Source: Cardiocondyla obscurior
Lineage: Eukaryota; Arthropoda; Insecta; Hymenoptera; Formicidae
Reading direction: 5' to 3'
Assembly: GCF_019399895.1 (NCBI RefSeq)
Contig: NC_091888.1
Coordinates: 2,202,501 to 2,266,500 of the forward strand
Length of the DNA: 64,000 nucleotides
Part shown: one piece after another, positions 45,961 to 55,800 of the stretch
Numbering within the stretch: the stretch's first letter is position 1
How the letters are laid out: each line of letters begins with the position of its first letter
The notes under the pieces: generated by a model
Seen by the model: the letters and a program-made list of their open reading frames with translations, nothing else
Database searches by the model: none
What the model was told of the DNA's origin: nothing
Program-made: the position numbers and the translations under genes

Positions 45961-46004
45961 AATAAGGTTATAATTTAAACTACGGAACGCATGCACAACT
46001 AGCA

Positions 46005-46152
46005 TCCTTGTCGCTCTTGCGCTAGACAAATTAATTTTTTTTCTCAATAACTATTAAGAATTTTGCAAAACGGCACAGGACTTATTAACTTGTACCAACG
46101 AGACCTATCTAACTCTGACAGTTTGTCAATATGGAATGATACACCCTGTATA
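46005..46152. mobile_element. 3' half of a related MITE
   Basis: CATCCTTGTCGCTCTTGCGC, CAATAACTATTAAGAATTTT and a terminal ATACACCCTGTATATA correspond to the right half of the GCGACAAGG-core MITEs. Confidence 0.7.
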
Positions 46153-46189
46153 TATACGAGAGATAAACCATTGAAAGGAATTGGTATAC

Positions 46190-46370
46190 AAAATTGAGGC
46201 ATTACTTGAGTAGGAATTACTTGAGCATTGGCCGGGCATTACTGAAAATTGGTGGGAATTGGTGGGTATTACTGGGAATTACTGGGCATTGCTTGGGCAT
46301 TGTCTGTGCATTAGTGGGCATTGATGGACATTCGTGGTCATTGGTGGGCATTATTGAACTTTGCTAGAAT
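46190..46370. repeat. Degenerate ATTGGTGGGC minisatellite
   Basis: About 14 imperfect 9-12 bp units such as GGGCATTACT, GGGAATTGGT and GGGCATTGAT. G-rich on the plus strand with spaced GGG triplets. Confidence 0.85.
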
Positions 46371-46710
46371 AGCAATACGTATTATAATTCGCATTATTAA
46401 AGTATTGTTACCATTTTTTTTTGTAAACAACGATATTTTATATTAAACACATTTATAACACGTAATAAAGCTTAGATATAAAGTAAATTATAAAGATTGC
46501 GTTTTTACATTATCGACGGAGACCATTTCGGTTGGTCAAATAAAAAAAAAAAATACTATTGCTTTTTCGTTGCTGTAGTTTTGTTTTTAACTGTCACAGT
46601 TTGACATGATCTAACGTGGTCTAACTTTGGGTGTCCGCTGAATATATTATACTGCTGCAGATATTTCCACAATCTATTACGACTCGATTAAGGCAAATAT
46701 TATATCATAC
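46371..46710. other. AT-rich sequence, no feature
   Basis: No gene was recognised. Confidence 0.5.
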
Positions 46711-46714
46711 ATAT

Positions 46715-47008
46715 TGTTACGCCTGGTATACGGAGCAGCATGAAGCTGCCGGCTCGCTCCGAGGTTTCGGTTCCCCGTTGCCAGGAGAACGAGGATTATT
46801 ATTTATGGTTAAGAAATGACAGTTCTACCCGTGTCTCGAATCGGTGCAGACGTTGTATCGCTTGCATGCTCTGTTATTAAATCGTTCTTGTTCATTTTTA
46901 TAAAAACGTCTTCTTTTCTTTCGCGGAGCTCAGGCGCCGCGAGTGTGAGTGTGTGAGTGTGAGAGACGCGAACGCGGAGACGTTTGCCGACCCGTTCCCG
47001 GCGTAACA
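46715..47008. mobile_element. Solo LTR of a Gypsy-type element
   Basis: 294 bp, TGTTACGCC...GGCGTAACA with a 9-bp inverted terminus, flanked by ATAT at 46711-46714 and 47009-47012. A 4-bp duplication and TGTTAC ends are typical of insect Gypsy LTRs. No internal coding region, so a recombination product. It contains a (GTGTGA)n-like stretch at about 46938-46962. Confidence 0.85.
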
Positions 47009-47227
47009 ATATTATTACTATCAAGTGTTTATTTTAATTGTATTGAATCGGAATTTTTCTCTTTCCCTCTTATACAGAGAAAGAAAGATAACCTCAAAAG
47101 TCGTTATCAATTTATTTAGACACAAAAAATCATTCATTTAGAAAGTTTCTTATATCACTTTTTAATTTAATTATTATTTGTTAACATTAAATTATCCGCT
47201 AATATATAAAACATAATATATTTTACA

Positions 47228-48384
47228 GATGGCAGAAATAAATTCTGGTTCTGAAATAGACAGTGTTCAGTCAAACATAATTAATAATTTATGTTACGTT
47301 GCCACTTGACGACTCGGCCTCGAGAGGATTTGAGGATTGGTTTATCCAAATAAGTAGCCTGCCCGTTGTCCAAGTCATAGGCCGAACTTTATTGAAATTG
47401 AACAATAGGCCCAATGCTTTGGAGATCAGACCATTTTATAGATCGCCACGGACCAGCGATCGCCCCACGTGCAGGAATCGGATTACAAATTACGTAGTCT
47501 TGTCTTAATATGAAATTGCGAACTGTCGCGCGCTCCTCGATCACGCTTTTTTATATTACTGCTAACAGAGAGATTTCCTACGGTTCTCCGCTACTGTTCG
47601 TCGGTTAAATTTGAACGTTTTATTAATTTTGTGAATATTTATATCGCTTGTTAACAGTCAACGAATGTCGGTTTTTAGTTTACCTTTGTTTATTAGCGAC
47701 GCTTGCTCGTCTTTATTTTTATTTATCTTGACAACAACGTCGATCTCGTCGCACGCGTTTTATGTTTCCTTTGTCTATTTCGTCGTTAACATTTTAAAGA
47801 TTATAAGAATTCCGCCTAATTAAATTGCTCGAACAATTTAGAAGTTGACATATTTGCTGAAGCTGAAATATCTTTAAATATGAAAATTCCTGCACTTTTA
47901 AAAAACTTATTAAATGCTAGTGGCTTTGAGAACAGGATTATTATATCCAATATAAATGATTCAGATATTAAAGACATTGTATCATTTGCAAGGAATGACT
48001 TATATAGACTTATTAACAAAGAAGATTTACCAAATTATTATGGTTTGTATTGCAAAAAATTTTTACTATTTGAAATAGTGCCTGGACATAAACGTATGGT
48101 ATTTAGGCTTTCGGAGTATTATAAGAAAAAGTTATTGCATAATAATAACATAAGAAAGTTATATAAAGTTAAAGAAAAACTAACCAAAGAAACTGAGCCG
48201 AGTGAGCAGAGGAGTCAGATATTGCATGAAGTAAATTTGAATAAAGCAAGTACTTCATCTTCTCAATTGTCATCTTTAGCACATGAAAAAATAATAGATA
48301 ATAGTTCCTCAACTAAAGAAGTATGCACCGTCTCTTCTGGATGGATACTTGTAGTAGCGTTCCGCTGCTGTTTACTTACAATAG
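47228..48384 (+). pseudogene. Interrupted gene fragment of unknown family
   Basis: ATG at 47229 after TTTTACAG opens MAEINSGSEIDSVQSNIINN, broken at 47291 by an LTR-like insert. The frame resumes at about 47825 (NLEVDIFAEAEISLNMKIPA) and continues with INDSDIKDIVSFARNDLYRL, LPNYYGLYCKKFLLFEIVPG and HKRMVFRLSEYYKKK. It is cut at 48384 by the retrovirus. The FxPGHRxxxxxLS-type block recurs in ant transposon-related proteins, but I cannot name the family. Confidence 0.4.
47292..47791. mobile_element. Possible LTR insertion
   Basis: Starts TGTTACGTTGCC and may end CGTTAACA at 47791. It lies inside an otherwise continuous reading frame. Flanks TTTA and TTTT do not give a perfect duplication, so the ends are uncertain. 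Confidence 0.35.
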
Positions 48385-48388
48385 GCAA

Positions 48389-49793
48389 TGTTACGTCCAG
48401 GCCGTTGATTATCAAAGATAGGAGGTAAGGATGAGGTAGGTCTGGGTAACTTGACCTTATAATCTCGAGATACACAGTAAATAGTGTACTCGAGATACCG
48501 CTCACACCAAAAGCTACGACAAGAGTCAATGTCCCGAGAGACAATGTGACGTCTTATCTAAGCTGCGTGATCGGTGGCCGCTAATTTTGATAAAGCGATA
48601 CAAGTATCACCTGTTATCAGGGATGGGGCCGGTGCGACTTACAACTAAAATAATTCGAGAAGGCAGATTTACAAAAAAAAACAAACAAAATATATTTCTT
48701 AAAATTACAGTAAAATGCGTATACAAGTTTAATTAATTATTATTCACAAGGATGACTTTAAGGAACAGGAGGAGAGAAAAATGTAGGCAGGTGTGATTCA
48801 GGGATAATAAAAGGAGTTTGATGTTCAGGATGATAGACAAAAATGACAGGATCGTTGTTGGAAAGGTTATATTCTGTTTTAAAAGCTGGAGGAGGGAAGG
48901 ATTGAGGTTCAGGAGTTTCTTGAGGTGGGTGAGGGTATTTGTCGGCTACTTGGTCGAGGAAATGTCTGTAACTGGAATTAGGAAGAGATGCGAATGGAGA
49001 AGAAAAGGAATGAGAAAAACTCGGGAGAGGAACAGGATGAGGATTATTCGAAGCAAACGAGGGGAGTCGGTGAGGTGACGCGATCGGCGATGGCGAAAAC
49101 GATGGGCCTTGGGCCTCGCAATAATCCGCGTACAATCGAAGCTCGGGATAACAGATTTTACAGTTGTAGCTTCCGCCGCATGGCATCGGAAGTTTTCTTT
49201 TTAACTCGGTAAGCAAATAGTTGTATTTCGACGTATTCTCGTCAGAATCAGCGGAAGTGCGTGGGCAAGTTCGGCTCACTATAAATGAGCGGATCGATTT
49301 AATAATAACTTCACGGAAAATTGAAGAAAAATGAGAATCAGACTTACTACTTGGGCAGATTATTAAACAAGCGAAGTTTTAGCGTCAAACGTTCCTCTGG
49401 CGGAGCGATGGATTCGTGATTCCGGTGGAAGTCCGGCGGATTTGAGCAGCTCGTGAATCGGGTGGTTAGAGCGGCTACGGATCGGCTGATTCTTCCTTCT
49501 GGTTTGTTTAAGCACTCACGAATCGCGGTTAAAGTAACGGCAGGTGTCAAGAGACTTTTTAGAATGTACAATGTTCCGCCCGCTCGCGCTTTTTATATGA
49601 TTGAAAAGGGCGTTGTTTACGAGTGCCGTGCGCACCGCTTATCATAGGGCAGTCTGATTCACTTTTCCGAATTTTCCGTTGTTATGACTCTTTTCTTAAA
49701 AACAATGTACTTGACCTTTCATTTTATCGTTAGTCATCCTTGTGAATTAGAATGTTCTAGAAAGAAAGAAATTAAAAGGGCGTGGACGTAACA
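48389..49793 (-). repeat. 3' LTR of the retrovirus
   Basis: Sequence-identical to 58846-60248 except for small indels. At about 1.4 kb it is long for an insect Gypsy LTR. It carries the 173-codon frame at 48758-49279 and a 74-codon frame at 49347-49571 that ends at a GTAAGT (minus strand, about 49342). Confidence 0.92.
48758..49279 (-). CDS. Proline-rich open frame inside the LTR
   Basis: 173 residues starting MSRTCPRTSADSDENTSKYN. A CGGSYNCKICYPE cysteine patch is followed by a Pro/Ser/Phe-rich tail (SFSPSPIASPHRL, HPPQETPEPQSFPPP). It has the same orientation as gag-pol-env. In the other LTR (59214-59734) a one-base indel near 59519 splits it. No homologue recognised; it may be a genuine LTR-encoded accessory protein or a chance frame. 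Confidence 0.35.
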   Translation of the reverse strand: MSRTCPRTSADSDENTSKYNYLLTELKRKLPMPCGGSYNCKICYPELRLYADYCEAQGPSFSPSPIASPHRLPSFASNNPHPVPLPSFSHSFSSPFASLPNSSYRHFLDQVADKYPHPPQETPEPQSFPPPAFKTEYNLSNNDPVIFVYHPEHQTPFIIPESHLPTFFSPPVP

Positions 49794-49804
49794 CCCCCGG
49801 CCTT
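49794..49804 (-). other. Polypurine-tract-like sequence at the 3' LTR
   Basis: Minus strand reads AAGGCCGGGGG immediately before the LTR TG. The position is right for plus-strand priming; it is short and interrupted by CC. Confidence 0.45.
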
Positions 49805-50066
49805 AGACAAATGCTGAGGTTTGAAAGCTCTGCATTTGCAAGATGGAAAAAAATGAGTGGGTTAATTTCTTTCTTTCACGAACAATTTAAGAGCTAATTT
49901 AAAATTATCGGTTGCCCTTCGTTCCAGATAAAACATTTCTTATCGGAAAGTAAATATATATTTTTTTTTGAATGGAGAGCACACATATCCGTTTTATCTG
50001 AAAGGAATGCTGGTTTCTTATCTATTTATAATTGAATATATATATATGTATATATGTATATAATAT
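49805..50066. other. Region between Tudor gene and 3' LTR
   Basis: AT-rich 3' untranslated region; ATATATATGTATATATGTAT near 50040. No gene was seen. Confidence 0.5.
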
Positions 50067-50717
50067 TTAAATGCTAGGGTAGCAAGTTCCAATTATTTGG
50101 AAGGTGTCTTGCCCGAATCCGAGCCGGATTATTGTTTCCTTGAGGTCATCAATTGCCGCCTCACTTTTGTGCTCGATCCTGAAGGTGATGGCTGCGCTGG
50201 TCTCATGTAGGTGACGGCGGATTTTTATCCATCCTACTAATCCCTTGAGGTAGGCTTTGGATACTATTTTGGCTCGGTCGGACCACTCGTGTTCTTCGTT
50301 CAGTGGTCGCAGGTAGGCGAGGCCGCAGGGGATGGCTTGCCAACGGAGTTGGCAGAAACGATCCTCCAGGAGGTATACCTCGAAGAATGGGACCTTGATG
50401 GTCCGGCCCCAATCCCGCAGGGCGACGTATACCGTCTTGTCGATGGTGTAGAGGATCTCTCCCCGTCTCCATATATGTTCTTCCTTTACCGCCACCACTG
50501 TGTTGTCATGGATTCGATCGGGCGGAATGTGCATGAACTTGCTCTTCCTTTCCATTCTTCTGGTTAGATCTTCCGTCAGTTCTTCTAATTCCTCCTGGCT
50601 GTTAAGTAGTTGTACCCAGAAGAGCGTGGGGGAGCTGACCTTAATTATCCGGGCCTTGAGTTCACTTCTGGTCAATGCCTTGGTATTGATGTGTTCAATT
50701 CTCGACTCGGTACTCAT
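50067..50717 (-). CDS. Tudor-domain accessory protein of the retrovirus
   Basis: 216 residues, intact. Residues about 26-130 match an extended Tudor domain: SSPTLFWVQLLNSQEELEEL (first strands, like the F-W/Y-V-Q-L entry of SN-type Tudors), TVVAVKEEHIWRRGEIL (the xxA...D.xWYRA block), TVYVALRDWGRTIKVPFFEV (the V..DYG block, Tyr replaced by Trp) and FCQLRWQAIPCGLAYLRP (the LP.QAI.C.L..V.P block). Tudor domains bind methylated arginine or lysine; in germ cells they bind PIWI proteins. The Asn that usually follows DYG is Arg here, so ligand binding may differ. The ATG follows a strong branch point and acceptor at 50721-50747, so a spliced subgenomic mRNA is likely. There is no membrane segment. 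A host-derived accessory gene is the inference. Confidence 0.7.
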   Translation of the reverse strand: MSTESRIEHINTKALTRSELKARIIKVSSPTLFWVQLLNSQEELEELTEDLTRRMERKSKFMHIPPDRIHDNTVVAVKEEHIWRRGEILYTIDKTVYVALRDWGRTIKVPFFEVYLLEDRFCQLRWQAIPCGLAYLRPLNEEHEWSDRAKIVSKAYLKGLVGWIKIRRHLHETSAAITFRIEHKSEAAIDDLKETIIRLGFGQDTFQIIGTCYPSI

Positions 50718-50720
50718 TTT

Positions 50721-50747
50721 CTGAAGATGTGATGAGGTTAGTTAGTA
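50721..50747 (-). promoter_or_regulatory. Branch point and 3' splice site before the Tudor ATG
   Basis: Minus strand has TACTAACTAAC (50747-50737), then a pyrimidine-leaning stretch ending CTTCAG (50721), three bases before the ATG. A near-consensus branch point plus acceptor. Confidence 0.55.
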
Positions 50748-50876
50748 AAATTAGTTGGATTTTTATTTATAGGAAAAGGGAGAAAAGAAAAATTTTATTG
50801 GTTTTATTTATATTATTATTATTTTTTTTTTGAAAAATTTTTTTATTATTTTTTTATTTTTATTATTATTATTTTT
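50748..50876. other. A-rich spacer between env and Tudor genes
   Basis: On the coding (minus) strand a run of A and AAT repeats; no coding content. Confidence 0.6.
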
Positions 50877-52847
50877 TTATTCTTTTAATTCGAACGTATA
50901 TGTTGCTGTTTTTTCTACTGGTATTGTTGGATAAACTTTTGGATGTAAATTTTCCATTTCTAGATGATTCTGGGTGAACGTTGTTTCTGGATCCTGTTTA
51001 GGAGCGCTGGCCTTTTCGTATTTGTTCCTTCCTTTTCCCAGATGTAGTAGTAGGTTGGTTATAGAATCCCAGATTGCTCCTATCAAGTAGATTGACCATC
51101 CGTAAACCGTGTGTAAGGCATAGCCATGTACGAGAGTATCTATTAATAGTTTGATTGCTCTGCAAGTAAGATATATTCCCATTAATCCTGCGCTGATATT
51201 GCCAAAAATTAAGAATTTGCTCCAAAACTTTTGCCAAGTTGATATTGCGATTCTTTCTATTGATGCTTTGTCAATTAAATTAGAGATTGAGCCTCCTTGG
51301 ATTAATGTTGGTTCACCCATGATTCCTCGTGCAAGAGTGTTAAGAATGGCTGGTCGTTCGGCTGGAAACATTATGTGATTTTTCAAATCATCTAAATCTG
51401 TTTGTGTGTATATTCCGCTCGTGGCTAATGATCCTGGGCTCACATATTTCCAAGTCGGTCTTGTCATTGGTTTCATGACTGTAGGTCGCACTGATTCTAC
51501 TGGTCTTGGCAAAAATTTATACCACGAGTTATCTAATCTGAACATTGCTGGAGCCAAAGGATTACAGTTTATTTGAGTCCCCTGTTGTAATAGTATATGT
51601 GTTTGTGGTGTTAGGAAATAAGTTTCGTTCCCTCTTATTACTGGAAGTTGATCATAACATTCCTCTGTACTTGCAATTTTTACTTCCGTGGGTACACATT
51701 TTATAATGTGAATTACTTCTCCTGTTGATACGGCCATGTATCCTGGTCCTTTCATGAAGTGAAAAGCGAAAATATCTGGTGATTGTGTTGCTATTGCTAA
51801 AGAATTTCTTAATAATTGTAATTCTAATCTGCATTGTTCTAATATTACATTTCTGTATAATAAATTAAATTGCTGTCGTACATGCCTTTCTACATAAACG
51901 AATTTTGAATTAACATATGTAAATAAATCGTAGGATGCCGAGGATCTGTAATTTTTAAATATGTATCCATTTGGATCTGTTAAAAATATTACTAATTTCG
52001 GGTGTTCGGTCTGCGTTAATGTAAATCCGCAGCTTGTATATTCGCCTGTCCTGGTTAAAGCGAATACTATATCTCTTTGATTTATGGTATATACGATCTG
52101 AGGTGGTTCCACGTTATAATCAGTTATGCTTTCGGCGATCCCTCTGTATAAAAGACTGTATCCTCGTAGATTGCAAGTGTCGCCCGGCTGGGGTTCCCAG
52201 AAGGTATTACCTCCTTCCATATCGGTGCAACGTGTAGCTTTTAATTCGCATACAACTCCGGATCTTAATAGCACTTGATTAGAATTTAGTCGGATGTTTG
52301 CAGAATAATCTTGTAGCGTTATCTTGATAGTGCTTAATACGATGACTTGCTCCCATGTTCCATAAGGATCGGAGTAGGCGGCTCCGGAACAGGCTCCGTC
52401 GTTGTCCACACTTCCGGCCAGGACCACAGGACGGCTTGCGGTAGCATTCGGTTTTAATCCGGTTATTAGTGTGTTGCCAATTGTAAATGTTCCATCCAGA
52501 TGCATATGTTGACATACTTCTCTTGAGACTTCGTGTATGTATGAATATTTTCCATTATGTACTTCCATGGTGTGCGAAAACATTCCGCATTTTTTAATCA
52601 TCCTGTCTATTTCCACTTTGCATTGTATAACTTTCACACTTGTAAAATCGTCTATTTGAAGTAGCTGTAGATAAACTTGTGTAGTGTTTATTGAGACGGT
52701 CGGAATGTCACATTCTTCTAAGTCGATAAGAGATAGTGTTGTTAGATTAGCTGCTGCTGAGCCACAATCATATCCTATTATCCCGTGGGTGGAAGAGATC
52801 GATATTGTTAGTAACAAGAGTATAATTAGTTTGCGGTAATGGTCCAT
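50877..52847 (-). CDS. env: Envelope glycoprotein, mononegavirus/chuvirus-like
   Basis: 656 residues, intact. A signal peptide (KLIILLLLTISIS, residues about 7-20) is followed by a long Cys-rich ectodomain with several N-glycosylation sequons (NLTT, NTTQ, NATA). Blocks GAAYSDPYGTWEQVIV and GGNTFWEPQPGDTCNL recall glycoproteins of chuviruses, which insect LTR elements are known to have captured; this is from memory, not searched. Hydrophobic segments at about residues 535-603 (FLIFGNISAGLMGIYL, YGWSIYLIGAIW) precede a polar tail of about 53 residues. It presumably mediates membrane fusion and cell entry. It starts 17 bp after pol, directly behind an acceptor at 52848. No typical errantiviral furin site was found. 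Confidence 0.72.
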   Translation of the reverse strand: MDHYRKLIILLLLTISISSTHGIIGYDCGSAAANLTTLSLIDLEECDIPTVSINTTQVYLQLLQIDDFTSVKVIQCKVEIDRMIKKCGMFSHTMEVHNGKYSYIHEVSREVCQHMHLDGTFTIGNTLITGLKPNATASRPVVLAGSVDNDGACSGAAYSDPYGTWEQVIVLSTIKITLQDYSANIRLNSNQVLLRSGVVCELKATRCTDMEGGNTFWEPQPGDTCNLRGYSLLYRGIAESITDYNVEPPQIVYTINQRDIVFALTRTGEYTSCGFTLTQTEHPKLVIFLTDPNGYIFKNYRSSASYDLFTYVNSKFVYVERHVRQQFNLLYRNVILEQCRLELQLLRNSLAIATQSPDIFAFHFMKGPGYMAVSTGEVIHIIKCVPTEVKIASTEECYDQLPVIRGNETYFLTPQTHILLQQGTQINCNPLAPAMFRLDNSWYKFLPRPVESVRPTVMKPMTRPTWKYVSPGSLATSGIYTQTDLDDLKNHIMFPAERPAILNTLARGIMGEPTLIQGGSISNLIDKASIERIAISTWQKFWSKFLIFGNISAGLMGIYLTCRAIKLLIDTLVHGYALHTVYGWSIYLIGAIWDSITNLLLHLGKGRNKYEKASAPKQDPETTFTQNHLEMENLHPKVYPTIPVEKTATYTFELKE

Positions 52848-52870
52848 CTGAAAAATTTAATTGGTTAGTG
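52848..52870 (-). promoter_or_regulatory. Branch point and 3' splice site at the env start
   Basis: Minus strand CACTAAC (52870-52864) followed by TTTTTCAG immediately before the env ATG. It overlaps the pol stop codon. Suggests env is made from a spliced mRNA. Confidence 0.6.
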
Positions 52871-55800
52871 ATTTTTAATATGTGAAATTCTTAAACGATT
52901 AGGATGCACAATTCGACTATTTTTATTGATTTTAATTTTTATGTTATTTCTATTTAAAATTTCCATAATTTCATGAGGTCCAGAATAATGATCACCGAAT
53001 TTGCCAGGTTTCGGACCTTTTAGCATGAATACGAAATCACCGGGTTTAAAAGTTTGCGTATTTAATTTTTTATCGTAATATTTCTTTGATTTATTCTTTG
53101 CTTCGATTACGTTTTCTCGCGCATTTCCTTGTATAGTATGTAATTGAGTGACGAGGTCTATTAGATATTCGTCGTAGTTAGCCAGCTTATCTTCTGGTCC
53201 CAGTGGTTCGTTTGATGGAATTCTGGCAATTTTTCCGAATACTAATTCGTATGGTGTATGTTTAGTGGCTTCGTGCACGCTTGTATTATAATTAAATATC
53301 GCGAGACTTATCCACTTATCCCACTGATTTTGGTTATTCGCGTATTGTTTTAAATATTCCCCCAGAGCGTGATGAGATCTTTCCAATGAGCCATTTGATT
53401 GCGGGTGAAATGCTGTAGTACGGAATTTGCGAATTCTGAATATTTTGGCAACTTTTTTCATTAATTCACTTATAAAATTTCTGCCTTGATCCGTTAGAAT
53501 TGCTTTTGGAGCTCCCATTATACAGATGAATTGATTTACAAATGCTTCTGCTATTGTTTCGGAAGTTTGATCCGACAATGGTATTCCCATGCAAAATTTG
53601 GTTAATTGATCTTGCATTGTTAATATGTATTCATTTCCCTTTTCCGTTTTCGGCAAAGGTCCCACGATATCCATGGCTACCTTATCAAAAGATGATCCTG
53701 GTGTATCGGTAATCATCATTGGTTGTTTAGTTTTCACTCTCACTAATTTTTTTAGTTGACACTGTAAACACTGCTGTATGAATTTCTGGATATCTGTTTT
53801 TAAATTCTCCCAATAATATTTATGTTTTATTCTGTTATATGTTTTCGTTACTCCACGATGTCCTCCTGTCGGTGAACAATGCGTTTCACTTATTATTACT
53901 GTGCGTAAATCGGCTGGTGGATATTTAATTAACCCATTGCAAATTATTATTTTAGTCGTTGCTTCGATAAAAATTAATTGCAGTAGTCGTTTGATGTCGC
54001 TCCATGGCACATTATTAACAAAATCTGTTTTTGCTATGCTGATGGTTTCCAGATTGAATTCTTCGGAAATTGTTTGCAAATCTTTTATGGCATTTTTAAT
54101 ATGGTTTAATGTCATTGTTGGTCCTTCTCTCGATCCTTCACTGATAGGTAGAACAATGTGATAATATTTTTTGTATTTAATTATTTCAGCCTTTCCCACT
54201 GTAAGTGTTGGTATTTTTGGGAGTTCATTTCGCTCGAATAATTTTTGAGATCCAGAATCTAAAGGTTTTCCGCTAGTATCTGTAAAGTATGTCACGTTAT
54301 CTTTTCTCAAGAATAGTAGGTCACGAGTATCTATAACGTTGGCTTTCCTTACGCGTATATCGGTGATAACTGGCGTTGACTTTGTTTCAGATTCGTTATC
54401 ACTCTTATCCTCGTGTGTTTTACTTTCCTGGTCAGATTTTTCTTTATTTTGTTCTCTTTTAGCTGTTTGGCTCCGTGTTTGAATTCTATCTGTGACTGGA
54501 AGATTATGAGTTGACACCTCTTTTGTTATTTGAAGTGGCTGCTGTTTTTCTTCTTTTTCGAGAACAAATTCATTCTCTATTTGGTCGTCGATCGTAAAAT
54601 CTTCGTTATCAGATAGATATAATTTAAAATCTTCTTCCTCGCTATCGCTGTCGGATTCTTCTAACATTTTGGCAATTATTTCTGCGTCCTTAGGATCGTT
54701 TGGATTCAAAGTTTTCTTCCGATTGATTATGTTACACGGTGTTTGTTCCACTGGATTTCTAGATAAGGCGTCGGCGTTGACATTTGTTTTTCCGGCTTTA
54801 TATACAACCTCGTAGTCATATTCTGCCAGTTTTAATCTCCAACGCAGTATTCGCATATTGGCGTCTTGTGCGTTTTTAAACCATAATAAAGGCTTATGAT
54901 CCGTGACTAATGTAAATTTTCGACCGTATAAGTAAGGACGAAAATGTTTTACACAGTAGACTATTGCTAGAGCTTCCTTTTCGTAAGTATCGTATTTTAT
55001 TTCGTTATCACTTAATGTTCTGGAGGCATAAGCTACAGGTTGATCCTTATTGATTTCTCCTTGTGATAATATGCCTCCTATTGCGATTCCAGAAGCGTCT
55101 GTGGTTAGGATGAAAGGTTTTGAAAAATCTGGATATTGTAGCACGGGCTCTTCACAGAGTTTTTGTTTCAAGATTTTAAATGCTTCCTCTTGAATGGATG
55201 TCCATTTGAAAGCTATATCGCCTTTTAACAGATTTGTTAATGGCTTAGCTAATTTAGAAAACTCAGGTATAAATCTTCTATAGTATCCTGCTAGTCCGAT
55301 AAATTGTTTTATATTTTTTGATGTTTTGGGCCGTGGAAATGATTTTACAGCTTCCAATTTCTTCGGATCTGGTTTTACTCCGTTCTTGCTAATCACATGT
55401 CCAAGATAAGTGACTTCGCTTTGTAAAAATTCGCATTTATCGGGCTGTAGTTTCAGGTTAGCATCTTCTAATCGTTTCATTAATTTCTTGAATTTTTCTT
55501 CGTGTTCTTCTAACGTAGTAGCGTAAACAACGATGTCATCCATGTATACGAATAATTCTTGTCCTTGTAACCCAGCCAATACGATATCCATTAAGCGCTG
55601 GAATGTAGCGGGAGCATTTTTTAATCCAAAAGGCATTCTAGCAAATTCGTAATGACCAAAAGGCGTTGTAAAGGCGGTTTTGTGACTATCTTCTGGTGCC
55701 ATTTTTATTTGGTGAAAGCCTGAGGCTAAGTCACACACGGAAAAATATCGTGCGCCTCCTAGTTGATCTAGGATATCTGTAATGTTCGGTAATGGATATG

